From: Verrucomicrobiota bacterium
Lineage (GTDB): Bacteria; Verrucomicrobiota; Verrucomicrobiia; Opitutales; Opitutaceae
Direction of reading: 5' to 3'
Length of the DNA stretch: 64,000 nt
Assembly: GCA_016222805.1 (NCBI GenBank)
Contig: JACRQG010000005.1
Span: 105,645-169,644, forward strand
This document shows, in pieces, positions 42,691 to 51,939 of this stretch. A program made the position numbers and the translations under genes. Positions within the stretch are counted from its first letter, which is position 1. Each line of letters starts with the position of its first letter. Below the pieces are notes generated by a model. That model did no database searches. It was not told the DNA's origin and worked only from the letters and a program-made list of their open reading frames with translations.

Positions 42691-44151
42691 TCAGGAGGAG
42701 GCCCCCACGGTGGCGTTGAAGGCCTCGATCAGTGCGTCGAAAGTCCCGACCTCCTCCTCGAAGAGTTGGCGCCAGTAATCCGGATCCCACTGCTCCGTCA
42801 GTTCCCGGCTCGTCCGGCCCTGCTGCTCCACCCAGGTGAAGTACTTCAGGTGGTGGATCGCCTTCCGGTCGTGATAGCCGAGTTCCTTGAAGTGCTCCAC
42901 CCCCTGGTGCGCGAGCGGCCCGGCTAGGTCGGCGATGGCGTCGGGCGCGCGGTACGGACCGCGCTCGGCCGTCAGCTCCGCCAGGCGCGAACGATACAGA
43001 TCCAGCGAGTCGGTGAACACGGTGAAAATGACATCGCGCTCGTCGAACTCGAAGAACTTCGCCGTCTTGATCGCCGCGAGCAGGTTGGCGATCCCCGAGA
43101 TCCCGAGCCAGGGAAGGCGGTCCAGCGCGTCGACCGCGACCCCATGCGCCGCGAGATGCGCGCGTCCGGCGGGCTCGTTGAAGAGACGCAGCAGGCGCAG
43201 GCAGTCCTCATCGTCGATGGCGGCGACCGCGTCGGTATTTCGGACGTTGTGCACCCACGGCACGTGCTTGTCGCCGATGCCCTCGATGCGGTGATCGCCG
43301 AAGCCGTTGCACAGGAGCGTGGGACACTGGAGCGCCTCGGTGGCGACGATCCGCAGGCCCGGGTGATGCCGCTTCAGGTAATCGCCGGTGGCCAGGGTGC
43401 CGGCCGATCCGGTGGCCGAGACGAAGGCGGCCAGACGCACCCGCGGGTCGCCGAGGCCCGCGAAGACCTCTGCACAGGCCGGACCGGTGACGTTGTAGTG
43501 GAAGAGCGGATTTCCGAACTCCTCAAACTGGTTGAAGATGACGTGCCCGGGATCCCGCTTCAGTTCCCAGCACTTGTCGTAGATCTCCTTCACGTTCGAT
43601 TCGCACCCTGGGGTGGCGATGATCTCGGCGCCGATTTGCCGCAGCCACTCGAAACGCTCGCGGGACATCCGCTCGGGCAGGATGGCGACGGCCGTGCAGC
43701 CCAGGACGGCGCAATCAAAGGCGCCACCGCGGCAGTAGTTGCCAGTCGAGGGCCAGGCCGCCTTCTGCCGTGCGGGATCGAACTCCCCGCTCACGAGGCG
43801 CGGCACGAGGCAGCCGAAGGCGGCGCCGACCTTGTGCGCACCGGTGGGGAATGCCCGGCCCGTCAAGCCGATGACGCGCGCCCGGAGGCCGGTGATCTCC
43901 CGCGGCACCTCGAAGCAGTTCACCCCACCATAGCCGCCGGTCGCGAGGTCGTTCTTCCACGTGATCCGGAAGAGATTCAGCGGATTCACCTCGTGCAGGC
44001 CCACTCCCGGCAATCGGGCGCGGAGAGCGGCCGGCACCAGGGACGGATCACGCAGCTGGCGAAACGTCGGGATGACCACCCCGCGCTCGCGGCAGCGCGC
44101 GGCCGTGCGCGCGATGATCTCGGGGTGCTGGCGTTGGAGGATGCGGCTCAT
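42691..44151 (-). CDS. fold-type II PLP-dependent enzyme (cysteine-synthase-like)
   Basis: A 486-residue enzyme of the tryptophan-synthase-beta/cysteine-synthase fold. Lys107 in TGAHKVGAAFG is the likely Schiff-base residue; STGNYCRGGAF resembles the substrate-binding loop and VSATGSAGTLATGD the phosphate-binding Gly-rich loop. It is about 100 residues longer than YgeX or cysteine synthase, with a long C-terminal extension (about 380-486). It is the last gene of the operon, one base after the ygeW stop. The diaminopropionate ammonia-lyase YgeX holds a comparable place in E. coli, but this protein does not look orthologous, so a lyase role is inference. Confidence 0.8.
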   Translation of the reverse strand: MSRILQRQHPEIIARTAARCRERGVVIPTFRQLRDPSLVPAALRARLPGVGLHEVNPLNLFRITWKNDLATGGYGGVNCFEVPREITGLRARVIGLTGRAFPTGAHKVGAAFGCLVPRLVSGEFDPARQKAAWPSTGNYCRGGAFDCAVLGCTAVAILPERMSRERFEWLRQIGAEIIATPGCESNVKEIYDKCWELKRDPGHVIFNQFEEFGNPLFHYNVTGPACAEVFAGLGDPRVRLAAFVSATGSAGTLATGDYLKRHHPGLRIVATEALQCPTLLCNGFGDHRIEGIGDKHVPWVHNVRNTDAVAAIDDEDCLRLLRLFNEPAGRAHLAAHGVAVDALDRLPWLGISGIANLLAAIKTAKFFEFDERDVIFTVFTDSLDLYRSRLAELTAERGPYRAPDAIADLAGPLAHQGVEHFKELGYHDRKAIHHLKYFTWVEQQGRTSRELTEQWDPDYWRQLFEEEVGTFDALIEAFNATVGASS

Positions 44152-44152
44152 G

Positions 44153-45337
44153 TCAGGATTTCACCGGCGTACCTTCGATCAGGGCCCGAAGCGTGGCGAC
44201 CGGATCGCGCACGCGCGAAAGCAGGATCATCGCGGCGATCACAAACGGCTTCTGGCTCGCCTCCTGGTAGGTCGCGAGGCGGTGCTGCTCGAACACGTCG
44301 GCGGTCACCTCGCCTCGCTCACAGCTGACGCCCGAGATGTCGGCCGGCAGGCAGTGGAGGTAGATCCCCCGGCCTTCGCGGGTGAGCTTCATCTTGCGGG
44401 CATCGCACTCCCACGCCTGGTAACGCGCGTTTTGCGCGAGGCAGTCCCGCTCCAGCGCCTTGAGACCGGCCTGGTCGCCCCGCTTCAGGAGAGGCGTGCG
44501 CTGCTGCATTACCGCATAGGGCGCCCACGATTTGGGATAGACGACGTCGGCGTCCTGGAACGCCTCCTCCATGCTGCCGGCGAGCGCGAACGAGCCGCCG
44601 CTCCGCCCGGCGTTTCGGCGCGCCAGGTCCACGACGTCGGGAATCAGCCCGTAGCCCTCGGGATGCGCCAGCGTCACGTGCATGCCAAAGCGCGTGAGCA
44701 GGCCGATGATTCCCTGGGGCACGGAGAGCGGCTTGCCGTAGCTTGGCGAGTAGGCCCAGGTCATCGCGATCTTCCTGCCGCGCAGCTGCTCGAGCGAACC
44801 GAAGTGGTTCCGCAGGTGCATGAGGTCGGCCACGCTCTGCGTCGGGTGGTCGAGATCACACTGGAGGTTGATCACGCTGGGACGCTGGTGCAGCACGCCG
44901 CGCTCGTAACCCTCCTGCACCGCGGCGGCGACCTCGCGCATGTAGCGGTTGCCTTCGCCGAGGTACATGTCGTCGCGGATGCCGATCGTCTCCGCGGTGA
45001 AGGCGATCATGTTGGCGGTCTCGCGGACCGTCTCCCCATGGGCGATCTGGGACTTGCCTTCGTCGAGGTCCGCCACCGCGAGGCCGAGGGCATTGGCGGC
45101 GGACGCGAAGCTGAAGCGCGTACGGGTCGAGTTGTCGCGGAAGATCGAGACGGCGAGACCCGTGTCAAAGACGCGGATCGACTTCCGGGCCCGGTGCAGC
45201 CGGGCGAGACTGTCGGCGACCAGCGTCAGCGCGCGGATCTCCTCATCGGTCTTCTCCCACGTGAGCAGGAAGTCTTGTCCATGCAGGCCGAGTGGCAACG
45301 TGGCCAGGGCGGCGAGGTTCTCTTGCAGCGTCTTCAT
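44153..45337 (-). CDS. ygeW: knotted carbamoyltransferase YgeW
   Basis: 394 residues, very close to E. coli YgeW throughout. The carbamoyl-phosphate loop is S70-TRTR74, preceded by FRDN; KSQIAHGETVRETANM, HPTQSVADL and HCLPADISGVSC are all family signatures. YgeW belongs to the transcarbamylase superfamily; its natural acceptor is not settled, but it is thought to work in reverse, producing carbamoyl phosphate from a ureido intermediate of purine breakdown for carbamate kinase. The start overlaps the 2Fe-2S subunit stop by four bases (ATGA), and the second PLP enzyme follows after one base. Confidence 0.95.
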   Translation of the reverse strand: MKTLQENLAALATLPLGLHGQDFLLTWEKTDEEIRALTLVADSLARLHRARKSIRVFDTGLAVSIFRDNSTRTRFSFASAANALGLAVADLDEGKSQIAHGETVRETANMIAFTAETIGIRDDMYLGEGNRYMREVAAAVQEGYERGVLHQRPSVINLQCDLDHPTQSVADLMHLRNHFGSLEQLRGRKIAMTWAYSPSYGKPLSVPQGIIGLLTRFGMHVTLAHPEGYGLIPDVVDLARRNAGRSGGSFALAGSMEEAFQDADVVYPKSWAPYAVMQQRTPLLKRGDQAGLKALERDCLAQNARYQAWECDARKMKLTREGRGIYLHCLPADISGVSCERGEVTADVFEQHRLATYQEASQKPFVIAAMILLSRVRDPVATLRALIEGTPVKS

Positions 45338-45834
45338 GAAGGGGGTGAAACAAGCCCGTTGGCGGTTTCGCGGTCACGGTACGCGACCGCGGCGGCGGCG
45401 ATGGCGTCGATGATCTGCTGGTAGCCGGTGCACCGGCAGAGGTTGTGGCCGATCGCGGTGCGGATCTGCTCCCGCGTCGGGGTCGGATTCTTCCGCAGGA
45501 ACGCGTGGGCGGTGAGCACCATGCCCGGCGTGCAGAAACCACACTGAATCGCGCCGGCGTCGACAAACGCCTGCTGCAGCGGATGGAGCGTGCCGTCCGG
45601 CTCCGCGAGCCCCTCGATGGTCAGCAGGCGGTGGCCGGCGACATCCTTGACCCGCTTGAGGCAGATCTTCAGCGGCTCGTCGTCGATCAGGATGGTGCAG
45701 GCGCCGCAGGCCCCGATGTCACAGGCGTTCTTCGCCCCGGTGAGGTCCAGCTCCTCGCGCAGGTACTCGATCAGGCGCTTCTCGGCCAACGCCTCGTCGA
45801 CGGTGAGTTCGCGCCCGTTGAGGTGGAGTTTCAT
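45334..45834 (-). CDS. 2Fe-2S subunit of molybdenum hydroxylase (xanthine dehydrogenase family)
   Basis: A 166-residue iron-sulfur subunit with two [2Fe-2S] sites: the plant-ferredoxin-type C38, C43, C46, C58 (CDIGACGAC) and the helical-domain C98, C101, C133, C135 (CGFCTPG, CRCTGY). It passes electrons from the molybdenum centre. The stop of the large subunit overlaps its start by four bases, so the two are coupled. In E. coli XdhD this domain is fused to the molybdenum domain; here it is separate. No FAD subunit gene is present in the window. Confidence 0.92.
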   Translation of the reverse strand: MKLHLNGRELTVDEALAEKRLIEYLREELDLTGAKNACDIGACGACTILIDDEPLKICLKRVKDVAGHRLLTIEGLAEPDGTLHPLQQAFVDAGAIQCGFCTPGMVLTAHAFLRKNPTPTREQIRTAIGHNLCRCTGYQQIIDAIAAAAVAYRDRETANGLVSPPS

Positions 45835-48113
45835 GGCGCGCCCTCCGTGCTGGCCGGTTCAGGCCACGGCGGCGCCGGTCGCATCGGCAGCGAAAAGTGG
45901 CGGCGGCCGGTGGCATGGAAGAGGGCGTTGGCGACGGCCGGCGCCATGATCTCGTTGGTCGGCTCGCCGATGCTCTTGGCCCCCGACGGCGAGGCGGGAT
46001 CGGGGTTCTCGATGATGAGCGCCGTCATCTCCGGCACGTCGGTGGCGCGCGGGAGGCGGTAGGTATTGAGGTTGGTGTTGGTGATCCGGCCGTCCTTCAG
46101 CTTCACCTCCTCGTGGAGGGCGTAACCCAGGCCCATGACCATGCCGCCATAGAATTGCCCGGCCACCATGCCGGGGTTGATCGCGCGGCCGACATCGTGG
46201 GCGGCCACCGCGCCGAGGAGACGGACCTTGCCGGTCTGCTTGTGCACCGCGAGTTCCACCGCCTGGCAGCCATACACCCAGGTGAAGTAGGCATCGCCCT
46301 GCCCGGTCTCCTCGTCCCAGCTCACCGACGGCGCCCGGAAGACCGCGCAGGCATGGGGCCGCTCACGTTGCCGCCACACCGCCTGCACCGCCTCCAGAAA
46401 CGAGAGGCTCGCGCCCGCGGCGCCGTGAAGGCGGCCGTCGCCAAACCGCACCTCCGCGGGTGCGCAGCGAAGGGTCTCCGCCACTGCGGCCGCGAGCTTG
46501 CGCTTCAACTCCCGCGCCGCGAGCACCACCGCGCCCCCGCCCATGATTGTGCCCCGCGACGCCACGGTCGTGCCGCTGTCGGGAATCGTCGAGGTGGAGG
46601 CGCGCTGGCAACGGACCTGGTCGGGTTCCAGGCCGAGTTCACCGGCACAGAGGATGACCATCGCGGATTCCGCGCCCTGTCCGTTTTCGTGCACCCCCAA
46701 GTCGAGCACGACCGTGCCGTCGGCCTGGACGTTGAGGATGGCGGCGCACAGATCGACTCCCTCCGCGCCGAGGCTCACACCGCGGTAGCTCATCGCGAGA
46801 CCGATCCCGTAGAACTCGGCGGCGTCGGAGTGCCCGTGCGAGCAGCGGGAGAGCTTTCGCTCATAGTCGATCTCTTTCAGCACGGCCTCGAGCACCTCCC
46901 CCATCGAAACCGTGTGGTTGTCGAGCCGCTGGCCGGTGATGGTCACGCTGCCCTGCCGGACCATGTTGCGGCGACGAAACTCAATCCCGGAGAGGCCGGC
47001 CCGGGCTGCGGCGATCTCGACCATCTGCTCCACGACAAAGTTCATCTGCGGGGAGCCGAAGCCCCGCATCGCCCCGGTCACGACGTTGTTGGTGTAGACG
47101 CCCAGCGTGTCGCAGTGCACATGGGGCACGACGTAGGGCCCGCAGCACTGGACGGTCGAGCGCCAGGTGACCCAGGGGGTGACCGAACAGTAGGCGCCGC
47201 CGTCGGCGACGATGCGGCATTCCACCGCCGTGATGAGCCCGGCCGCCGACACGCCCATCCGGTAGTGCACGCGATAGGGATGGCGCTTGTAGCTTTCGCG
47301 GATCGACCAGCCGCGCTGGTACATTGTCTTGACCGGCCGGCCCAGCAGGCGGGCGGCGAGCGCGGTGCGGGCGCAGACGATCGCGGCGGTGTCGTCCTTG
47401 CCGCCGAAGCCGCCGCCCATCGGGGTGCCGACAACCTCCACCTGCGGTAGCGGACAGCCCAGGCAGGCCGCCACAAACCGACGGGTGCTGAAGGGGTGCT
47501 GCATGCTGCCGTGGATTTCGAACACGCCATCGGGGCGCGGCACCGCCACCGCGACCTCCGGCTCCAGATACGCGTGCTCAATGAACGGCGTGCGGAAGTC
47601 GTGCTCGATCACAAACGCCGCCTCCCGGAAACCGGCCTCCGGATCACCGCGCCGCACCCGGTGCGTGTTAATCAGGTTGGTGCCGCGTTCCTCGTGGACC
47701 AGGACCTCGTCCCGCAGCGCCACCTCCGGATCGAGCACCGCCGCCAGCGGGACCGTGTCGACGCGCACGAGCCGTCCGGCATGAATCGCCTGATCCCGCG
47801 TCTCCGCGACGACCACTGCGACCACATCGCCGTGGTACCGGATCTTGTCGTCGGCGAAGATACGGAAATCGGCGATGATCTGGCCGACGCGGTTGGCACC
47901 CGGCACATCGCGCGCCGTCAGCACCCGCACCACCCCGGGCGCGGCCGCCGCCGCGGCGGTCTCGACCGCCCGGAGCCGGGCGTGCACCTCGTCGGCGTAG
48001 ACCGGCACGGCATGGAGCAGCCGCGGGAACTTCAGGTCGTCCGTGTACTTGGTGCGTCCGGTGACCTTGGCGTGCGCGTCGTTGCGCCAATTGGCAGGAA
48101 ACGCGGGCGGCAT
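45831..48113 (-). CDS. molybdopterin-binding large subunit of xanthine-dehydrogenase-family enzyme
   Basis: A 760-residue molybdenum hydroxylase large subunit. Family motifs include GGGFGGKDD, GAMRGFGSPQMNF and, near the end, KSIGEPTNE, where Glu717 is the conserved catalytic base that lies next to Mo. The enzyme hydroxylates a purine-like ring with water; hypoxanthine, xanthine or another azaheterocycle is likely. Genome context (ssnA, ygeW, ygeY) matches XdhD. The start overlaps the threonine-synthase-like gene stop by one base. No selenium-insertion gene is visible, so selenium dependence cannot be judged. Confidence 0.92.
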   Translation of the reverse strand: MPPAFPANWRNDAHAKVTGRTKYTDDLKFPRLLHAVPVYADEVHARLRAVETAAAAAAPGVVRVLTARDVPGANRVGQIIADFRIFADDKIRYHGDVVAVVVAETRDQAIHAGRLVRVDTVPLAAVLDPEVALRDEVLVHEERGTNLINTHRVRRGDPEAGFREAAFVIEHDFRTPFIEHAYLEPEVAVAVPRPDGVFEIHGSMQHPFSTRRFVAACLGCPLPQVEVVGTPMGGGFGGKDDTAAIVCARTALAARLLGRPVKTMYQRGWSIRESYKRHPYRVHYRMGVSAAGLITAVECRIVADGGAYCSVTPWVTWRSTVQCCGPYVVPHVHCDTLGVYTNNVVTGAMRGFGSPQMNFVVEQMVEIAAARAGLSGIEFRRRNMVRQGSVTITGQRLDNHTVSMGEVLEAVLKEIDYERKLSRCSHGHSDAAEFYGIGLAMSYRGVSLGAEGVDLCAAILNVQADGTVVLDLGVHENGQGAESAMVILCAGELGLEPDQVRCQRASTSTIPDSGTTVASRGTIMGGGAVVLAARELKRKLAAAVAETLRCAPAEVRFGDGRLHGAAGASLSFLEAVQAVWRQRERPHACAVFRAPSVSWDEETGQGDAYFTWVYGCQAVELAVHKQTGKVRLLGAVAAHDVGRAINPGMVAGQFYGGMVMGLGYALHEEVKLKDGRITNTNLNTYRLPRATDVPEMTALIIENPDPASPSGAKSIGEPTNEIMAPAVANALFHATGRRHFSLPMRPAPPWPEPASTEGAP

Positions 48114-49357
48114 CAGCGAACTCCTTTCCCCGACAGGCGGTCGGCAACCGCGGCGAGGGCGGCGGGGTTCGGCTCGATGGCCGGCGGCACGCGCAGGCCG
48201 CGCAGCGCGGCGTCGACGTCCTTCAGGCCGTGTCCCGTGATCAGCAGCACGACCTGGTCCTGCCGCGGAAGCCGGCGGTCGCCCCGCAGTTTCCGCAACG
48301 CCGCCACGGTGGCCGCGGCGGCGGGTTCGGCAAAGATGCCGGTTTCTCCGGCGAGGAGACGCTGCGCCCGGAGGATCTCGGCATCGGTGACGGTAAGGGA
48401 GAATCCGTCGCTCGCCTCCACCGCGGCGCGAGCGAGGTGGGCGTTGGCCGGGACCGAGACCGAAATGGAGTCGGCGACGGTGTCGGGCCGCGTCGCATCG
48501 CGATACCGCCCGGTGCGGAGGTAATGGTGGAGCGCGGCGGAACGCTGCGCCTGGACGCAGATCAACCGCGGCACGCGCGGGATGAGGCCGGCCGCCCGGA
48601 GATCGGCGAAGGCCTTCGCCACTCCGGCCAGGATCACGCCATCGCCGACCGGCACCACAATCGCCGCCGGCACGCGCCAGCGGTTCTGCGCGGCGATCTC
48701 GAGACCGACGGTCTTCTTCCCCTCGATCGTCAGGGGATGATAGGCGGTGTTGCGGTTTAGGCCCCCGTAGCGCGCCGTGTACTCGAGCGAGAGGCGGAAA
48801 GCGTCGTCATAGGTGCCGCGCACCGGCACGACGCGGGCCCCGTGCGCCAGCATCTGGGCAAGCTTGGGTCGGGGCGCAGTGGCGGGAACGAAGATGATCG
48901 CCTTCCGGCGGGCCGCGGCGCAGGTCGCCGCCAGGGCGCTGGCGGCGTTGCCGGTGGAGGCGGTGACCACCGTGGTTTCCCCGAGGCGGGCGGCCTCCGC
49001 CACGACGAGGAACGAGGCCCGGTCCTTCAGCGAGCCGCTCGGGTTCTGCCCGTCGTTCTTGATCCACACATCGGCAAAACCGAGGGCGCGGCCAAGCGCC
49101 GGCGAACGGAAGAACGGCGTGTTTCCCACCGGATAGGGCGGATAAAACCTCGGTTCGACGGCGGAAAACAGGTTCCAGTCCGGCGCCCGTTTCTCGAACC
49201 GGCGCCGAATCGCGGCGTACTCGAACTCGACGCTGAGCACACCGGCCAACGGCCGCCCCGGAGTGTACCCCCGCGAGCAGTCCGGGCAGAGGTAACGCAC
49301 CTCGTCCCGCGCGTAGTGCCGGCCGCACGTCGGGCAGAGGTAGCGGAACGCGGTCAT
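48113..49357 (-). CDS. threonine-synthase-like PLP enzyme with zinc ribbon
   Basis: A 414-residue fold-type II PLP enzyme. The N-terminus has a zinc-ribbon-like pair of CxxC motifs (C8, C11, C24, C27), as in class I threonine synthases; Lys111 in NPSGSLKDRAS is the Schiff-base lysine, with STGNAASALAA as the substrate loop. It lies inside the nucleobase-degradation operon, overlapping its neighbour by one base, which argues against threonine synthesis. A beta-elimination role, for example 2,3-diaminopropionate ammonia-lyase like YgeX, is plausible but unproven. Confidence 0.85.
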   Translation of the reverse strand: MTAFRYLCPTCGRHYARDEVRYLCPDCSRGYTPGRPLAGVLSVEFEYAAIRRRFEKRAPDWNLFSAVEPRFYPPYPVGNTPFFRSPALGRALGFADVWIKNDGQNPSGSLKDRASFLVVAEAARLGETTVVTASTGNAASALAATCAAARRKAIIFVPATAPRPKLAQMLAHGARVVPVRGTYDDAFRLSLEYTARYGGLNRNTAYHPLTIEGKKTVGLEIAAQNRWRVPAAIVVPVGDGVILAGVAKAFADLRAAGLIPRVPRLICVQAQRSAALHHYLRTGRYRDATRPDTVADSISVSVPANAHLARAAVEASDGFSLTVTDAEILRAQRLLAGETGIFAEPAAAATVAALRKLRGDRRLPRQDQVVLLITGHGLKDVDAALRGLRVPPAIEPNPAALAAVADRLSGKGVR

Positions 49358-49360
49358 TGC

Positions 49361-50614
49361 TCACACCCGGCCGTTCATCCGGGCCACCAGCGCGGCGTAG
49401 AAGGCGACGGCGCTGCTCAGGTGCGCGACCGGGCAGGCCTCGTTGACGGCATGGGCGTGGACCTCATGGCCCGGGCCCAGGCCGAGGCAGGGAGTTCCCC
49501 GCCGACCCGCAATCGCAACCGCATTGGTGCTGAAGGTCCACTTGTCGACGAGCGGCGCGCGGCCCAGCACTCCGGTGTAGGCCGCCACGGCGTCGCGCAG
49601 GTACGGGGAATCCTCCGCCAGCGTCCAGGTGGGGAAGTACTTCTCCATCGGGTACACCTTGCCCGTGTACGCCCGTTCCTCGCTGTGCAGCACCCCGACC
49701 TGCGCGTCGGGCACGCCGGCCCGTTCCGCCGCCGCGCGCACCTCGGCCAGGGCACTTTCCATCGTCTCGCCGGCCGTCAGCCGTCGATCGAGGTGCAGGC
49801 TGGCCTCATCGGGGACGGCGCAGAGCGAGGGAGACGACGATCGGACCTCGGTGACCGTGACGGTGCCCTGCCCCAGGAAGGGATCCTGGCGCAACTTTCC
49901 GTTGAGCCGTTCGACCTCGAGCGCGATGCGGGCGATCTTGTAGATCGCGTTGTCGCCGCGCTCAGGCGCCGAGCCGTGGCAGCTGCGGCCCTTGGCCACG
50001 ACGCGGATCTCCATCCGGCCGCGGTGGCCGCGGTAGAGGTTGAGGTTGGTCGGCTCGGTGATCACCACAAACTCGGGCCGCAGCCCCTCCTCCTCCCACA
50101 GGTACTGCCAGCACAGGCCGTCGCAGTCCTCCTCCATCACCGTGGCGGTGAAGTAGAGCGAGAACTGCTCGTTCAGGCCCAGCTCGCGCACCAGGCGCCC
50201 GGCATGGATCATGGCGGCGACGCCGCCCTTCTGATCCACCGTGCCGCGGCCCCAGATTTTTCCCTCCTCCACCTTGGGAGTGAACGGATCGAAGCTCCAC
50301 TGGCTCAGATCTCCCGGGTAGACGGTGTCGATGTGGCCGTCGAACGCCACCACCCGCGGCCCACGCCCCAACCGGCCGATGACATTCCCGAGCCCGTCGA
50401 CGCGCACCTCGTCGAAGCCGCAGGCGCGCATCTCGCGCTCCACGACCGGCGCGACGTCCTGCTCCTTGCCGGAGAACGACCGGGTGCGGACGAGGTCGGC
50501 GAGGAAGCGGACGGTGTCGTTTTCGAGTTCCTGCGCGCGGGCGTGAATGGTCCGGTAAAGACCCGGCGAGGAGGAGGCGGCGGGAGCGGCGTTGGAGTTC
50601 ACAGGCGTTGCCAT
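49361..50614 (-). CDS. ygeY: YgeY-family M20-type metallohydrolase
   Basis: 417 residues of the M20/ArgE/DapE fold and the 'selenium-metabolism-linked hydrolase' YgeY branch. Metal-site motifs are FDGHIDTV (about 94-101), TVDQKGG, TVMEEDCDGL (Glu pair) and VITEPTN. The family hydrolyses amide bonds of small metabolites such as N-acyl or N-carbamoyl amino acids. It is three bases before the threonine-synthase-like gene and overlaps ssnA by 16 bases. The ATG at 50614 starts a short flexible leader; a later start is possible. Confidence 0.9.
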   Translation of the reverse strand: MATPVNSNAAPAASSSPGLYRTIHARAQELENDTVRFLADLVRTRSFSGKEQDVAPVVEREMRACGFDEVRVDGLGNVIGRLGRGPRVVAFDGHIDTVYPGDLSQWSFDPFTPKVEEGKIWGRGTVDQKGGVAAMIHAGRLVRELGLNEQFSLYFTATVMEEDCDGLCWQYLWEEEGLRPEFVVITEPTNLNLYRGHRGRMEIRVVAKGRSCHGSAPERGDNAIYKIARIALEVERLNGKLRQDPFLGQGTVTVTEVRSSSPSLCAVPDEASLHLDRRLTAGETMESALAEVRAAAERAGVPDAQVGVLHSEERAYTGKVYPMEKYFPTWTLAEDSPYLRDAVAAYTGVLGRAPLVDKWTFSTNAVAIAGRRGTPCLGLGPGHEVHAHAVNEACPVAHLSSAVAFYAALVARMNGRV

Positions 50615-51930
50615 AGACGGGTGGCGAGCCGGCGGGCGCGCGCGTGGAGGCGCGCCTCGTCGAGGTCGAGAGTGAGCTGGCGGTGGCGCATGAGCACGCG
50701 CCCATCGACGATCGTGGTGTCGATGGCGGCCTGGGAGAGGCCGAAGACGAGGTGGCCGGCCCAGTTTCCGCGGGTGAGCGGGGTCGGTGGATCGTAGTCG
50801 GCAATCACGACATCGGCGGCCGCGCCTTCGGCGAGCCGCCCGAGGGGCCGCCCGAAGATCTGCGACGCAATTCGGGCATTGTTGACCGTCAGCGCGCGAA
50901 CCACCTCGGCAAATCCGACCGACGGGTTCCCCGCCCGCAGGTGCTGGGCCCAAAGCGCCACGCGAAGCTCCTCCAGGAGGTTGGCGGTCATGGCGTCCGT
51001 GCCGAGTCCGACCCGGACGCCGCGCGCGGCCAGGGCGACGACATCGGCGATGCCGACGGCGTTGTTGAGGTTCGACTGCGGGTTGTGGATCGCGGCGGTT
51101 CCGGTCTCGGCAAGCAGGTCCATCTCCCTCCGGCCGACGTGAATGCAGTGGGCCGCGAGCGTCCGCTCGCCGAGGATGCCCGCGTGCGCGAGGCGCGCGA
51201 CCACACTCCGGCGATGCCGGCGGCGCGCGATCGTCTGATCGGAGGGAGCTTCGGCGACGTGGAGGTGGAATCCCGCGCCGAGGTCGCGGGCCAAGCCAAC
51301 GGCCGCGTCCAGCGTGCGATCGGAAAGCGTGAACGATGCGTGCAGGCCGAACAGGCCCGCGAGGTGCGGATCCGGGGCACGCTGGCAGCGCCGGAGGAAG
51401 GCGGCGTTTTCCGCGAGCCCGGCGCGGGCGATCCCCGCCCCGCCGCGATCGGACACCTCGTAGCAAAGACAGGCCCGCATGCCGGTCGCCCGCACGGCGC
51501 GTGCGAGGGCGTCGAGCGAACCCTCGACGGCGTTTGGGCTCGCGTGGTGATCAATTACCGTCGTGGTGCCGTGGCGGATCGAATCGATCAGGCCGAGCAG
51601 CGCACTCACGTGGCAGTCCTCCGTCGTCAGCGCGGAATCCAGCCGCCACCAGAGGTGGCGCAGCACCTCGCCGAAGTCCGTCGCCGGCCGCGTCTTCGTC
51701 ATCCCCCGGGCGAACGCGCTGTACCAGTGGGTGTGCGCGTTGATCAGTCCCGGCAGGACAACCTGCCCGCTGGCGTCGAGACGACGGCCGCGGAACGATG
51801 CCAGGGCCCGCGCCGGTGCGATCCGCGCGATCCGGCCGTCTTCGATCAGCACCGAGTGCCCGGGCAGCACGGCTGTCTTTTCCCCCCCGGTGAGGATCGT
51901 CCCGTTGTCGATGAGGAGCGGCGCGGTCAT
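50599..51930 (-). CDS. ssnA: SsnA-type amidohydrolase
   Basis: 443 residues of the metal-dependent amidohydrolase superfamily (cytosine/guanine deaminase branch), closely like E. coli SsnA: LWWRLD, VIDHHASP and the late STPTPL-type stretch are shared. Metal ligands are H66 and H68 (NAHTH), the His in HLHVAEA, the His in LAAHCIH and the Asp in GLGTDAM. A purine or ring-opened intermediate is the likely substrate. The stop overlaps the ygeY start by 16 bases, and the upstream flavoprotein gene is nine bases away. Confidence 0.92.
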   Translation of the reverse strand: MTAPLLIDNGTILTGGEKTAVLPGHSVLIEDGRIARIAPARALASFRGRRLDASGQVVLPGLINAHTHWYSAFARGMTKTRPATDFGEVLRHLWWRLDSALTTEDCHVSALLGLIDSIRHGTTTVIDHHASPNAVEGSLDALARAVRATGMRACLCYEVSDRGGAGIARAGLAENAAFLRRCQRAPDPHLAGLFGLHASFTLSDRTLDAAVGLARDLGAGFHLHVAEAPSDQTIARRRHRRSVVARLAHAGILGERTLAAHCIHVGRREMDLLAETGTAAIHNPQSNLNNAVGIADVVALAARGVRVGLGTDAMTANLLEELRVALWAQHLRAGNPSVGFAEVVRALTVNNARIASQIFGRPLGRLAEGAAADVVIADYDPPTPLTRGNWAGHLVFGLSQAAIDTTIVDGRVLMRHRQLTLDLDEARLHARARRLATRLWQRL

Positions 51931-51939
51931 GGGGGAGGC

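Noticed and set aside
48113-49357. Threonine synthase (thrC) of amino acid biosynthesis
   Set aside because: The fold and zinc ribbon fit, but the gene is embedded by overlaps in a nucleobase-degradation operon with no thrA or thrB nearby, so a biosynthetic name would mislead.
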